Shown here piece by piece: positions 1-9,069 of a DNA stretch of 38,760 bases. The position numbers and the translations under genes are program-made. The stretch comes from JAKSCF01 sp028279945 (GTDB lineage: Bacteria; Bacillota; Clostridia; Peptostreptococcales; JAAYPU01), in the NCBI GenBank assembly GCA_028279945.1, contig JANQMT010000008.1, positions 1 through 38,760 on the forward strand. Reading direction: 5' to 3'. Positions within the stretch are counted from its first letter, which is position 1. Each line of letters opens with the position of its first letter. Under the pieces are notes generated by a model. The model saw only the letters and a program-made list of their open reading frames with translations, was not told where the DNA came from and did no database searches.

Positions 1-52
1 ATAAATTTCAAAATAAAAGAAAAATAACCAAAATATTTATTTTTAAAAATAT

Positions 53-73
53 TGATATGAAATTATTATATCA
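53..73. promoter_or_regulatory. Possible operator palindrome upstream of the FtsH-like gene
   Basis: Inverted arms TGATAT and ATATCA are separated by 9 nt, about 50 bp upstream of the chosen start. The sequence is very AT-rich, so chance occurrence is quite possible. No convincing -35/-10 pair was identified. Confidence 0.2.
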
Positions 74-121
74 CTTTTATTGGACAAAATAACATTAACA
101 AAAAAAGAAGGTGGTGATAAT

Positions 122-1699
122 TTGAAAAGAAAAATAATACTTATTTTTGCTGTCGTATGTCTAGTATATACAGTAGTATCAATTTTTGGATATTTCGTTT
201 TTGACTTTCCATATATATATAATAATTTTGTTGATTTAATCTTTCTTATTTTGTGTTGTGTTGTATTACTGATGTATTATGGGAAACCCAATCCCTCACT
301 ACAACCGGAGACTGCAAGAGTTCGAAACAATAAAAAAGATTTATCTTCAGATAAAAAGGAGTCGCCTATCAAATCCCCAAGAACTACCTTTAATGAAGTA
401 GCAGGTTTACATGAGGTAAAAGAAGAATTAATTGAAATTATTGATTTTCTCAAATGTCCTGAACAATATAGGAAAATGGGTGCTAAGTTACCAAAAGGTA
501 TATTATTCCATGGTCCTTCAGGAACGGGAAAAACCCTGCTGGCAAAAGCAGTTGCAGGAGAAAGCTGTGCTTATTTTCATAATGCATGCGGTTCAGAGTT
601 CGTTGAGAAATACGTAGGTGTAGGTGCAAAAAGAGTTCGAACATTATTTGAGAAAGCAAAGAAAGAGTCGCCAAGCGTAGTATTTATCGATGAGATAGAT
701 GCTATTGGTGCAAAACGAACCAATGAGACTAATAATGAGAAGGATCAAACTTTAAATCAATTATTGGTCGAAATTGATGGTTTTGAAACCAATGAGTCTG
801 TAATTATAATAGGAGCTACCAATCGACTTGACTTATTGGATGAAGCTCTACTTAGACCCGGCAGATTCGATAGACAAATATATGTTGGCCGGCCGGACAT
901 TAAAGCCAGAGAAGAGATATTACAAGTTCATTTAAATAATAAGCCATTGGATAAGTTGATTAAAGTGAAAGATATTGCTAAAAAAACATCTGGTATGACA
1001 GGCGCGCATTTGGCAAGTATAGCCAATGAAGCTGCCATTCTAGCTGTTCGGTACAGAAAAAATTTGATTTCAAATATAGAAATTGATGAAGCCATCGAAA
1101 AAGTGATTGCCGGCCTGGAAAGAAAATCAGCTGTTATTTCTCATAAAGAAAAACAAAAAGTATCATTTCACGAAGCGGGTCACGCCTTAGTTGCTAAATA
1201 TTTAAATACGGATAGTATCAGTAAAATATCTATTATTCCAAGAGGAAAAGCATTGGGTTATACACTTCAAGTTCCTGAAGAAGATCGCTTTTTAATTACT
1301 GAGATGGAAATGAAACAAAAAGTAAAAGTACTTTTTGGAGGAAGAGCCGCAGAACAGCTCATATTTCATGAAATCTCTTCCGGAGCAAAAGATGATCTGA
1401 AAAAAGCAAATTCTATTGCATATGAAATGGTTTGTGAACTTGGAATGAGCCGGCTTGGTAATATTATTTACGACGAAAATATTATCCGTAACTGCTTTAC
1501 TGACGTGAATCATGAAGTCAAAACAATCATTGATGAATGTTATAAGGATGCATTGAATATCCTAACCAAGCATAACAATATTTTAACAGCATTGGCCAAC
1601 CATCTATTTGAACAAGAGACCTTAGTCGAAGAAGAAATAGATGAGATCATTTTAAAAACTGACCCGACATTTAAAATATATAAAAAAGCACTATCATAG
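122..1699 (+). CDS. Short FtsH-family membrane AAA+ zinc metalloprotease
   Basis: ATP-dependent membrane protease related to FtsH, expected to degrade membrane or misfolded proteins. Residue numbers count from the TTG at 122. Two closely spaced membrane segments (about 5-27 and 35-53) are followed by the AAA+ module: Walker A GPSGTGKT near 131, pore motif with Tyr (KYVGVG) near 163, Walker B VFIDEID near 187, and the second region of homology ending LLRPGRFDRQ near 252. The protease domain has HEAGH near 350 and the third zinc-ligand region GAKDDL near 421. The TTG at 122 is preferred because AGGTGGTGA lies just upstream; an in-frame TTG at 80 has no such site. At 525 aa it is shorter than housekeeping FtsH (about 600-650 aa). 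The loop between the membrane segments is only a few residues, so the usual extracytoplasmic domain is missing. It is monocistronic and is probably a paralogue, not the main FtsH. Confidence 0.9.
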   Translation: MKRKIILIFAVVCLVYTVVSIFGYFVFDFPYIYNNFVDLIFLILCCVVLLMYYGKPNPSLQPETARVRNNKKDLSSDKKESPIKSPRTTFNEVAGLHEVKEELIEIIDFLKCPEQYRKMGAKLPKGILFHGPSGTGKTLLAKAVAGESCAYFHNACGSEFVEKYVGVGAKRVRTLFEKAKKESPSVVFIDEIDAIGAKRTNETNNEKDQTLNQLLVEIDGFETNESVIIIGATNRLDLLDEALLRPGRFDRQIYVGRPDIKAREEILQVHLNNKPLDKLIKVKDIAKKTSGMTGAHLASIANEAAILAVRYRKNLISNIEIDEAIEKVIAGLERKSAVISHKEKQKVSFHEAGHALVAKYLNTDSISKISIIPRGKALGYTLQVPEEDRFLITEMEMKQKVKVLFGGRAAEQLIFHEISSGAKDDLKKANSIAYEMVCELGMSRLGNIIYDENIIRNCFTDVNHEVKTIIDECYKDALNILTKHNNILTALANHLFEQETLVEEEIDEIILKTDPTFKIYKKALS

Positions 1700-1722
1700 A
1701 AAAGTTGGGTAGTGGATAGTTG

Positions 1723-1747
1723 GTAAGGGCGTATGGTACGCCCTTAC
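1723..1747. terminator. Intrinsic terminator between the converging FtsH-like gene and thrS
   Basis: A perfect 11-bp inverted repeat, GTAAGGGCGTA / TACGCCCTTAC, has a TGG loop and lies 24 bp after the FtsH-like stop codon. A moderately T-rich stretch follows on the plus strand. thrS ends at 1757 on the other strand, so the hairpin may serve both genes. Confidence 0.7.
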
Positions 1748-1756
1748 TTATTGCAT

Positions 1757-3685
1757 TTATTTACTGTTTTCAATTATAGACTTAGTTTTTATTTCTTCAT
1801 TTAATTTATCAATGAAATTGCCAATCTCAAAGCTTCCTAAATCCCCTTCATCTCTGGATCTAATGGATAAAGTCTGCGATGCCACTTCTTTTTCCCCTAT
1901 AATTAACATATAATTGACTTTTTCAAGTTGAGCTTCTCTTATTTTATATCCTATTTTTTCGTTTCGAGTATCCATTTCCACTTTAATGCGTGCATCACTT
2001 AATTGTTTAACAACCTCCATACTATAATCATTAAATTTGTCTGTAATAGGCAAAACTTTTACTTGTAACGGAGCCAGCCATAGTGGAAATCTTCCTGCAA
2101 AGTGCTCGATCAATATCCCTATAAACCTTTCCAGGCTTCCAAGGGCTACTGTATGAATAACGATAGGTCTATGTTTTTCGCCATCGGGCCCAATATATGA
2201 AGTATCAAATCTCTGAGGCAGCTGAAAATCCAGCTGTATCGTTGCACATTGCCAAGTTCTTCCTAAGCAGTCCTCTAACTGGAAATCTATCTTAGGTCCG
2301 TAAAATGCGCCATCCCCTTCATTAATTTTGTATTGGATATCCATTTCATCTAACGCTTCTTTGAGAGCAGTTTCTGCCAAACCCCATTCTTCATCTGAGC
2401 CCATAGCTTTTTCAGGTTTTGTAGACAATTCAATATTGTATTTAAATCCTAAAGTTGTATAGATCTCATCTACTATACCGGTTACGTTTTTAATTTCGTC
2501 TTTAATTTGTTCCGGTAACATAAATATATGGGCATCATCTTGAGTGAAAGCTCGAACTCTCATTAAGCCATGTAATGCACCTGACAATTCATGTCTGTGA
2601 ACCCTGCCCAGTTCAGAATAACGTAATGGAAATTCTTTATAGGAATGCATTTTGTTTTGATAAACCAACATAGCCCCTGGACAATTCATAGGCTTAATAG
2701 CAAAGTCTTGTTCATCAATGGTTGTTGTATACATATTTTCTTTGTAATGAAACCAATGTCCTGAAGTCTCCCATAGCTGACGATTTAGAATAATGGGTGT
2801 TTCAATTTCAACATAGCCCCCTTTTTTTCTAACCTCTCGCCAGTATTCAACCAATGTATTTTTTAAGTCCACACCCTTAGGCAAAAAGAATGGAAATCCA
2901 GGTGCTTCATCCCTTAATACGAATAGCTCCAATTCTTTTCCAAGCTTTCTATGGTCTCTTTTCTTAGCTTCTTCTAATAAGTTAAGATACTCATCCAACT
3001 GCTTTTTCTTTGGAAAAGATGTGCCATATATTCTTTGCAGCATTTTATTTTTTTCGCTGCCTCTCCAATATGCACCTGCAACGCTGGTCAGCTTAAGAGC
3101 TTTAATTTGTTTGGTATTCATCATATGCGGACCGGCACATAAATCAACGAAATCACCTTGCTGATAAAATGAAATCACCGCATCCTCCGGTAAATCCTCA
3201 ATCAATTCTACCTTATAAGGTTCATCTTTTTCTTTCATTAAATGGATGGCTTCTTCTCTGGAAAGTTCAAATCTTTTAATGTCCAAAGCACTTGATACTA
3301 TTTTTTCCATTTCCTTTTGTATTTTTGCCAAATCATTTTCTGTAAAACGATGTTCTAAATCAAAATCATAATAGAAGCCATTGTCAATAGCAGGACCAAT
3401 CCCTAATTTTGCATCAGGATACAGCTTCTTTACGGCTTGCGCTAAAATATGAGAACTGGAATGTCTAAATACTTCTTGAGCATTCTCAGCGTCAAACTTA
3501 AGTATGTTGAGTCCAATATCTTCTTCTATGATTTGGGACATGCCTGCCACATGCCCATTTACTTCAGCAGCAACTGCTTCTTTTGCCAAGGCCGGATGTA
3601 TCCCTTTTGCTATATCAAAAAGCGATACGCCTTTTTCAAAGATTTTAACACTGCCATCGTTTAATGTAATATTTACTTTTTCCAT
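1757..3685 (-). CDS. thrS: Threonyl-tRNA synthetase
   Basis: Charges tRNA-Thr with threonine in the cytoplasm. The order is a TGS domain (first ~60 residues), an editing domain with HSSSH near 68 and a later CAGPH motif, the class II catalytic core with MNCPG (the Cys is the expected zinc ligand), and a C-terminal anticodon-binding domain. The full length of 642 aa is normal for the family. The ATG at 3685 is chosen because GGAGGAAAT sits 8 nt upstream; an in-frame ATG at 3700 overlaps that ribosome-binding site. The gene is transcribed alone from its own promoter through a T-box leader, so expression should rise when tRNA-Thr is uncharged. Confidence 0.97.
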   Translation of the reverse strand: MEKVNITLNDGSVKIFEKGVSLFDIAKGIHPALAKEAVAAEVNGHVAGMSQIIEEDIGLNILKFDAENAQEVFRHSSSHILAQAVKKLYPDAKLGIGPAIDNGFYYDFDLEHRFTENDLAKIQKEMEKIVSSALDIKRFELSREEAIHLMKEKDEPYKVELIEDLPEDAVISFYQQGDFVDLCAGPHMMNTKQIKALKLTSVAGAYWRGSEKNKMLQRIYGTSFPKKKQLDEYLNLLEEAKKRDHRKLGKELELFVLRDEAPGFPFFLPKGVDLKNTLVEYWREVRKKGGYVEIETPIILNRQLWETSGHWFHYKENMYTTTIDEQDFAIKPMNCPGAMLVYQNKMHSYKEFPLRYSELGRVHRHELSGALHGLMRVRAFTQDDAHIFMLPEQIKDEIKNVTGIVDEIYTTLGFKYNIELSTKPEKAMGSDEEWGLAETALKEALDEMDIQYKINEGDGAFYGPKIDFQLEDCLGRTWQCATIQLDFQLPQRFDTSYIGPDGEKHRPIVIHTVALGSLERFIGILIEHFAGRFPLWLAPLQVKVLPITDKFNDYSMEVVKQLSDARIKVEMDTRNEKIGYKIREAQLEKVNYMLIIGEKEVASQTLSIRSRDEGDLGSFEIGNFIDKLNEEIKTKSIIENSK

Positions 3686-3721
3686 CACTATTTCCTCCAT
3701 ATATTCATATTTTATTTATTT

Positions 3722-3965
3722 TTATTGCAATCAAAAAACCCACCCCCAAAAACTGGGGCGAGTTTGCTCGCGGTTCCACCCATTATATTACTTCATCTCT
3801 TTAACGATATATTGGTTAATATACCGGCATACCTTTCGAATATTCTACTAGGCAGCAGCTCCAAGGTAGTTTTCCTATAACCGTTTACAAAAGGTGCTTA
3901 CAGCCGCGACACCTTATCTCTTAATGTACGTATCATAGTACTCTTCTTTTCATAGCGTTATATAT
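3722..3965 (-). promoter_or_regulatory. T-box riboswitch leader of thrS
   Basis: The conserved T-box GGGTGGAACCGCG is read on the minus strand at 3781-3769. It is followed by a terminator stem (CTCGCCCC / GGGGTGGG, allowing G-U pairs) and a T6 run near 3736-3731. Upstream lies a stem I-like region with a GAAGAGTAC element near 3945. A specifier-side segment, ACTACC, lies at 3870-3865 and is followed by TTGGAGCTGC; both triplets, ACT and ACC, are threonine codons. This fits control by uncharged tRNA-Thr. The leader boundaries are approximate. Confidence 0.92.
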
Positions 3966-3979
3966 TCAAACTTAATATA

Positions 3980-4008
3980 ATATTAACGATTCAAATGATT
4001 TTTGTCAA
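3980..4008 (-). promoter_or_regulatory. Sigma-A promoter of thrS
   Basis: On the minus strand a perfect -35 TTGACA (4008-4003) is separated by 17 nt from a -10 TAATAT (3985-3980), immediately upstream of the T-box leader. Confidence 0.8.
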
Positions 4009-4031
4009 GATATTCTATTTTATAACATACG

Positions 4032-4047
4032 GTATCACTTTTGATAC
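4032..4047. repeat. Small hairpin downstream of the pyrK-like gene
   Basis: A perfect 6-bp stem, GTATCA / TGATAC, with a 4-nt loop lies between the end of the ureide operon and the thrS promoter. There is no T-run, so it is at best a weak 3'-end structure. No better terminator for the operon is visible. Confidence 0.25.
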
Positions 4048-4102
4048 TATTATTATGTTTACCATTAGAGCGTACATTATTCAAACCATCCGCATTATTA
4101 TT

Positions 4103-4885
4103 TCATATCTCAATATCCTCTATATTAAATACAGGGCCATCCGTACACACTCGTTTATGCCCTTGAGCGGTTTTACATATACAACCAAAACACACACCAA
4201 TGCCGCATGCCATGTGTTCTTCTACAGATATATAACCCTTCACATTATATTCATCACATATTCTTTTGAATAATCTTCCAATTCGATTAGAGCCACAGGT
4301 ATACAGCCCTTTAACATGATACTTTTCTAAAGCTTCTCGTGTTATCTTCTCTATATTTTCAACAGAACTGGTTCCATCTGCATCATGAACAACAATGACT
4401 TGACACCCTATTGCTTCTAGGTAATCCTTAGAAATAATTTTTTTATTCGTTTTACCACTGAGGATCACCATGGTCTTTCTCTCCAGCCTTCTTGCTTTCT
4501 CTGCTAAAGAAACAATGGCCGCGATGCCTACACCTCTTCCATAAATCAAAAGGCTGTCCTCTTTAGTGCCTTCTGCTACCTCAAAGTGACTGCCTGTAGG
4601 TCCTATAAGACTAACATGTTCACCTTTTTTAAAGGTTGCCATCACACGAGTCCCTTTACCCTTTACCAGGTACATGATTTGTATCTGCCCTTTATCTCTG
4701 TTAAAACGATACACGCTAAAGGGCCTTCTAAGAAGGGGGTCCTTTTGCTCTTCATCACCGCATTGGACATGAAGAATCTGCCCTTCTTGAATACAGCCGG
4801 CAATATCTTCACATGCCAATGTAAGCAGATAATAATCCTCTATTATTCTTTTATTTTCAATTACTCTACCTATACACATTTTCAT
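4103..4885 (-). CDS. pyrK: PyrK-like FAD/[2Fe-2S] electron-transfer subunit
   Basis: Resembles PyrK, the subunit that passes electrons between NAD(H) and the FMN of class 1B dihydroorotate dehydrogenase. The order is a ferredoxin-reductase-type FAD domain with RRPFSV near 54, an NAD-binding domain with YGRGVGIAA near 114, and a C-terminal [2Fe-2S] motif with Cys227, Cys232, Cys235 and Cys247 ending in CTDGPVF. The length of 260 aa is normal. It is the last gene of the minus-strand cluster, separated from the pyrD-like gene by the M20 hydrolase gene, whereas pyrK and pyrD usually adjoin in biosynthetic pyr operons. The context suggests it feeds NADH electrons to the pyrD product for catabolic ring reduction. 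That direction is inference. Confidence 0.9.
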   Translation of the reverse strand: MKMCIGRVIENKRIIEDYYLLTLACEDIAGCIQEGQILHVQCGDEEQKDPLLRRPFSVYRFNRDKGQIQIMYLVKGKGTRVMATFKKGEHVSLIGPTGSHFEVAEGTKEDSLLIYGRGVGIAAIVSLAEKARRLERKTMVILSGKTNKKIISKDYLEAIGCQVIVVHDADGTSSVENIEKITREALEKYHVKGLYTCGSNRIGRLFKRICDEYNVKGYISVEEHMACGIGVCFGCICKTAQGHKRVCTDGPVFNIEDIEI

Positions 4886-4921
4886 AGGCTACCTTCTCTC
4901 TTTTATCTATGGTTACACGTT

Positions 4922-6157
4922 CTAACATGCCATGGTGGTCACTATTTTATAAAGGAGCTGTATCCCATTCTTAATATCAGAAGCCCTTACCTCTTCATTC
5001 TTATTATGGCTTACACCATCAATACAAGGAATAAAAATAAGGGTTGATTTTACCACATCGGCAATATTCATGGTATCGTGTCCTGCACCACTTTGCATGA
5101 TTTCATAAGATAATCCCAGATCAAGACAACTTTGCTTGACCAGATAATTCAAATCCTTATCCAAAGCCACAGGGTTTTCATCACAAAGTATCTCAGTATT
5201 GTATTTCAATCCACGATTTTTACAGATCTGATCAATTGCTAATTGAATGGTTCCATAACATTTAATAACACTATCTTTTTTGATGCCTCTGATATCCACA
5301 TAAAGGGCCACATCTCCAGGCACAATATTCATGGCACCATTAATAACATTACATTTTCCAACTGTTGCTACAGTTCTATTACCTGCTTCCTCATTTCCGG
5401 CCTTTTCTACGGCTAAGATGATCTCTGCAGCCGCAGCTAAAGCATCACTTCTCATATCCATCGGACAAGCTCCTGAGTGGGCTGTCTTTCCTATGACTTT
5501 AACTTTTAGCCTTGTAGGCGCAGCAATGCCTTCTACAACACCGATATTAATCCCTTTATTCTCTAAGATAGGGCCTTGTTCAATATGAAGCTCAAAAAAA
5601 GCCTTGGCTTCACTGAGCTTTTTCTTAGCTGACTCTACATCATCAGGCTTACAACCTCTTTTTACCATCTCATCATATAAACTGATACCCGCTTCATCAT
5701 AATAATTTTTTAGATGTTTGCCTTTAATCTTTCCTGTTATCAATTTGCTCCCTACGGTAGAAATATTAAACCGACTGGATTCTTCAACTGAAAAGACCAC
5801 CACTTCAATAGGATTTTTATTCTCTATATTATTTTCTTTTATCATTCGAATGACTTCTAAACCGGCCATAACACCTAAAACCCCATCATAGCCGCCCCCA
5901 TCATGAACGCTGTCCACATGGGATCCTACTAAAACGGATGGCAAGCTACTATCTGTACCTTCTTTTCTTGCCCATATATTACCTGCTCCATCCTCCATAA
6001 TCTCAAGATCCAACTCTTGACACATTTTTTTTATTTCTTTTCGCAAATCCATGTCCTTTTGTGAAAAAGCAAGGCGGGTAATCCCATGATTCGCTCTATA
6101 ACCTATTTGGTTGATTTTAGTTAACTCATCGATAAATCGGCTAATATTTACTTCCAT
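4922..6157 (-). CDS. M20-family N-carbamoyl-amino-acid hydrolase (ureidosuccinase/carbamoylase type)
   Basis: Zinc-dependent amidohydrolase of the AllC / HyuC / beta-ureidopropionase family, which removes a carbamoyl group as CO2 and NH3. Metal and catalytic motifs are all present: GSHVDSVHDGGGYDG, VEESSRF, ELHIEQGP and GAGHDTMN. The length of about 411 aa is normal. I prefer the ATG at 6157, which has GGGTGAT just upstream; a GTG at 6169 is an alternative. It starts about 20 bp after the pyrD-like stop, so the two are probably co-transcribed. With a ring-opening amidohydrolase and PyrD/PyrK proteins in the same cluster, N-carbamoyl-L-aspartate is the most economical substrate. Allantoate or N-carbamoyl-beta-alanine cannot be excluded by sequence alone. 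Confidence 0.9.
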   Translation of the reverse strand: MEVNISRFIDELTKINQIGYRANHGITRLAFSQKDMDLRKEIKKMCQELDLEIMEDGAGNIWARKEGTDSSLPSVLVGSHVDSVHDGGGYDGVLGVMAGLEVIRMIKENNIENKNPIEVVVFSVEESSRFNISTVGSKLITGKIKGKHLKNYYDEAGISLYDEMVKRGCKPDDVESAKKKLSEAKAFFELHIEQGPILENKGINIGVVEGIAAPTRLKVKVIGKTAHSGACPMDMRSDALAAAAEIILAVEKAGNEEAGNRTVATVGKCNVINGAMNIVPGDVALYVDIRGIKKDSVIKCYGTIQLAIDQICKNRGLKYNTEILCDENPVALDKDLNYLVKQSCLDLGLSYEIMQSGAGHDTMNIADVVKSTLIFIPCIDGVSHNKNEEVRASDIKNGIQLLYKIVTTMAC

Positions 6158-6175
6158 TTCATCACCCACATTATC

Positions 6176-7090
6176 TTATTCCATAACAATGGACTTAATC
6201 AGATCGTCCATATTATCTATACTTTTTTCTATCATAAACTTTTCAATACCTTCTATTATGTCTATCATAACATGAGGATTCACCAAATTGGCAACGCCTA
6301 CCTGTACCGCCGTTGCCCCTGCAATAAAGTATTCAATCGCATCTTTATAATTGGATATTCCGCCTACACCGATAACGGGAATATCTACAACCTTTGCAAC
6401 CTGCCACACCATACGAACAACAACAGGTTTGATGGCGGGGCCGCATAAACCGCCTACAATATTGGCTAATTTGGGCTTTCTTGTTTCAATATCTATGGCC
6501 ATGCTGGTTAAAGTATTGGCTACGGTTAAAGCATCCGCCTTTGCTTCTTGACAAACAAGGGCAATTTCAGCAATATCGGTTACATTTGGGCTGAGTTTAG
6601 GGATAATGACTTTATCCGAATTTTCTTTAACCGTTTTTACCACTTGGTAGGAGGCTTCACAACTCATTCCAAATGATCGTCCTTCTTCCTTCAGGTTAGG
6701 ACAGGATATATTCAGCTCAATACCATCTATATGAGGACATTGATTAAATATCTCTGCAATCCTTTTAAATTCATCAATGGAATAAGCGGAAGCACTGGCA
6801 ATAATAGGCGTATCAAATTGCTGAAAGAAAGGCACCAATTCATTTACAAAATGCAGAGCCCCTTTATTCTGAATCCCTACAGAATTGATAAGTCCTGCTA
6901 CAACCTCTGCTATTCTCGGTGGTGGATTCCCCTCTCTGGGCTCTAAGGTAACGCTCTTGGGTACAATGGCACCTAACCGACTTACATCAATAAATTGTGC
7001 AGATTCTACCCCAAAAGTTCCTGAGGCCGGCAGCACCGGATTTTTACATCTTATATGGCCAATATTCACTTCTAAATTTGGTGTTCCCAT
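6176..7090 (-). CDS. pyrD: PyrD-type (class 1B) dihydroorotate dehydrogenase
   Basis: FMN TIM-barrel enzyme interconverting dihydroorotate and orotate. Family signatures are PKSVTLEPREGNPPPR near 44, NSVGIQNKG near 69, the active-site loop ELNISCPNLK with Cys130 (Cys is the class 1B base), KLSPNVTDI, and a phosphate-binding GVGGI / GAxAVQVG region. It is 304 aa with no added Fe-S domain, so it is not a PreA-type dihydropyrimidine dehydrogenase. No other pyrimidine biosynthesis gene is nearby; neighbours are a TRAP permease upstream and a carbamoylase downstream. I infer that it reduces orotate for catabolism together with the pyrK product. If the genome lacks another pyrD, it could instead serve biosynthesis. 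Confidence 0.92.
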   Translation of the reverse strand: MGTPNLEVNIGHIRCKNPVLPASGTFGVESAQFIDVSRLGAIVPKSVTLEPREGNPPPRIAEVVAGLINSVGIQNKGALHFVNELVPFFQQFDTPIIASASAYSIDEFKRIAEIFNQCPHIDGIELNISCPNLKEEGRSFGMSCEASYQVVKTVKENSDKVIIPKLSPNVTDIAEIALVCQEAKADALTVANTLTSMAIDIETRKPKLANIVGGLCGPAIKPVVVRMVWQVAKVVDIPVIGVGGISNYKDAIEYFIAGATAVQVGVANLVNPHVMIDIIEGIEKFMIEKSIDNMDDLIKSIVME

Positions 7091-7111
7091 TTTATAACCT
7101 TCTCTCTACAT

Positions 7112-8386
7112 CTATTTTAATAGATTGGGGATAAACAATGAAATTTGTGGTATGTAAGTAATCAGTGCTAATGCAATCACATCCACAACAAAAAATCTTG
7201 CTATCCCCGGCAGCATTTCTACTAAATCCAGCTTGGTAATAGAACTGGTTACAAAAATATTCATACCAAAAGGTGGTGTAAACATACCAATCGCTAGGTT
7301 AGATATCATAATAGCGCCTAAATGAACAGGATCGATCCCCAGTGTCCCTATGATTGGGAAAATAAGCGGTGTAATGATTATAATCGCTGCAATACCTTCC
7401 ATGAACATGCCCAATACCAGTAACACAATATTTAATAATAATAAAAATAATACCTTTGATGTAATGCTGCCCAAAACACTTGTTGTAATGGTTTGGGGTA
7501 CTTGGCCTACTGTCAGCATCCATCCTAAGGCTTGGGCTGCAGCAACCAATACCAGAACCTGAGCACATGTTACGGCTGAAGTTTTACAGGCTTCAAATAT
7601 TCCTTTAAAGGTCAACTCTTTATAGACAAATTTACCAATGAATACAGCATAGATAACGGATACACCTGCTGCTTCTGTTGGCGTAAAAATACCTGAATAT
7701 ATGCCTCCTAATATGATAACAGGAACAAGTAACGCCCACCAAGCGTCTTTAATGCTTCTCATTAACACGGTATAGGATGCCTTTTTATCCTTGGGTACAC
7801 CCAGTTTTTCAGAATAATAATAAATATAGATTAAACTAGCGCATCCGTAAACGATTCCGGCTCCGATACCGGCCATGAAAAGAGCTCCTACGGATACACC
7901 TGTTACAGAGGCATAGACAATCAATGTAATACTTGGTGGTATAATCAAAGCGACTGATCCGGAGGATGCCAATAATCCGGCTGCAAATGAAGGGGGATAT
8001 TTTGCCTTAACCAGCTCTGGGTACATAGCCTTTCCAATGGCGATAACGGTTGACGGGCTTGAACCGGACAAAGCACCAAAGAACATGGATGATACCTGTG
8101 TTGTCATGGCTAAACCTCCTGAAATATGACCCACCAGAGCTTTAGCACATATTAGAATACGTCGTGATAACCCTCCTGTATCCATTAGGTTTGCTGCTAA
8201 AATAAAGAATGGTAATGCCATTAATGCAAACTTATCGATGCCACCAAAAAACATTTGTATCATAATCATTGGCTGAATATCGCTAAAAAATATTAAGGCT
8301 CCAAAACTAGCTAATCCAAGGGATACATATATGGACGTTCCGCTTAATAGTAAAATAATTGCAAATAATATTAATGCTTGTATCAT
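7112..8386 (-). CDS. dctM: TRAP transporter large membrane subunit (DctM)
   Basis: The ion-coupled channel subunit of a tripartite TRAP importer. It is 424 aa with about 12 hydrophobic segments and typical family stretches such as ALPFFILAANLMD near 55, the loop ASSGSVALIIPPS near 140, and GMFTPPFGMN near 372. AAAGGAG lies upstream of the ATG. It lies between dctQ and the pyrD-like gene with short gaps, so import and catabolism appear to be one transcription unit. Confidence 0.95.
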   Translation of the reverse strand: MIQALILFAIILLLSGTSIYVSLGLASFGALIFFSDIQPMIMIQMFFGGIDKFALMALPFFILAANLMDTGGLSRRILICAKALVGHISGGLAMTTQVSSMFFGALSGSSPSTVIAIGKAMYPELVKAKYPPSFAAGLLASSGSVALIIPPSITLIVYASVTGVSVGALFMAGIGAGIVYGCASLIYIYYYSEKLGVPKDKKASYTVLMRSIKDAWWALLVPVIILGGIYSGIFTPTEAAGVSVIYAVFIGKFVYKELTFKGIFEACKTSAVTCAQVLVLVAAAQALGWMLTVGQVPQTITTSVLGSITSKVLFLLLLNIVLLVLGMFMEGIAAIIIITPLIFPIIGTLGIDPVHLGAIMISNLAIGMFTPPFGMNIFVTSSITKLDLVEMLPGIARFFVVDVIALALITYIPQISLFIPNLLK

Positions 8387-8425
8387 ATTGTGTTACTCCT
8401 TTCTTCATTAATTCTATTGGATGAT

Positions 8426-8917
8426 CTATTTCTCTTCTTGTATCTCTTCTGGTGGATTAATTTCTATATCCTTTATGGTGTAAATTAAATTTCTTACAAG
8501 ATAGATGATGGACAATGCTGCCCCAATAGGTAAAACCATATAGATTAAATAAAGCTGTATCTGTGATGCCGGAGCAATTTGTCCCATTTCCTTTGCAAAC
8601 AAAGTTAACTGTATGCCATATCTCAAAACATAAAAGGAGAACAGTCCGGATAATATGATAATCAAGCATTTAATGACTTTTACGAATAATTTGCTGGGGA
8701 TTCTTAAAATAACATCCACTCCAAAATGAATATTCTTCCTAAAACAAATAGCCGACCCAATAAAAGTTATCCATATCATTGCATAGCGTATAAACTCTTC
8801 TGCCCACACTGTGCTATGATTAAAGGTACGTAATACTACATTTGCAAACAATACAATGGTAGCAACCAATAATAGAATGCCAATTAAGGTTTCTTCAATC
8901 TTTGCTAGTATTTTCAT
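8426..8917 (-). CDS. dctQ: TRAP transporter small membrane subunit (DctQ)
   Basis: Small four-helix membrane subunit of the TRAP importer, 163 aa. The first two helices are separated by the typical WAEEFIRYAMIWITFIGSA stretch near 39-57, the conserved DctQ region. It starts after AAGGTGGTG and is followed 39 bp later by dctM. The 152-bp gap upstream of it contains the hairpin at 9010-9044. Confidence 0.93.
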   Translation of the reverse strand: MKILAKIEETLIGILLLVATIVLFANVVLRTFNHSTVWAEEFIRYAMIWITFIGSAICFRKNIHFGVDVILRIPSKLFVKVIKCLIIILSGLFSFYVLRYGIQLTLFAKEMGQIAPASQIQLYLIYMVLPIGAALSIIYLVRNLIYTIKDIEINPPEEIQEEK

Positions 8918-9009
8918 CTTTTCACCACCTTTAAGGTTAATCTGTCTAAAATTAACAACTGGTTTTTACTAAGTTGACATATTCTTCTAATCATAAATGT
9001 AAAAATTAT

Positions 9010-9044
9010 AGAGCTGGAAAATTATCACAAAACTTTCCAGCTCT
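9010..9044 (-). terminator. Intercistronic hairpin between dctP and dctQ
   Basis: A perfect 11-bp inverted repeat, AGAGCTGGAAA / TTTCCAGCTCT, has a 13-nt loop. On the minus strand it is followed by ATAATTTTTAC. It lies 25 bp after the dctP stop. Such hairpins after binding-protein genes commonly give partial termination or mRNA protection, raising binding protein over permease. The effect here is inferred. Confidence 0.7.
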
Positions 9045-9069
9045 GTATCCATTACCTACTCATGAATGT

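Noticed and set aside
6176..7090. PreA-type dihydropyrimidine dehydrogenase for uracil or thymine
   Set aside because: The protein is 304 aa with no Fe-S domain and has class 1B dihydroorotate dehydrogenase signatures; the partner is PyrK-like, not PreT-like.
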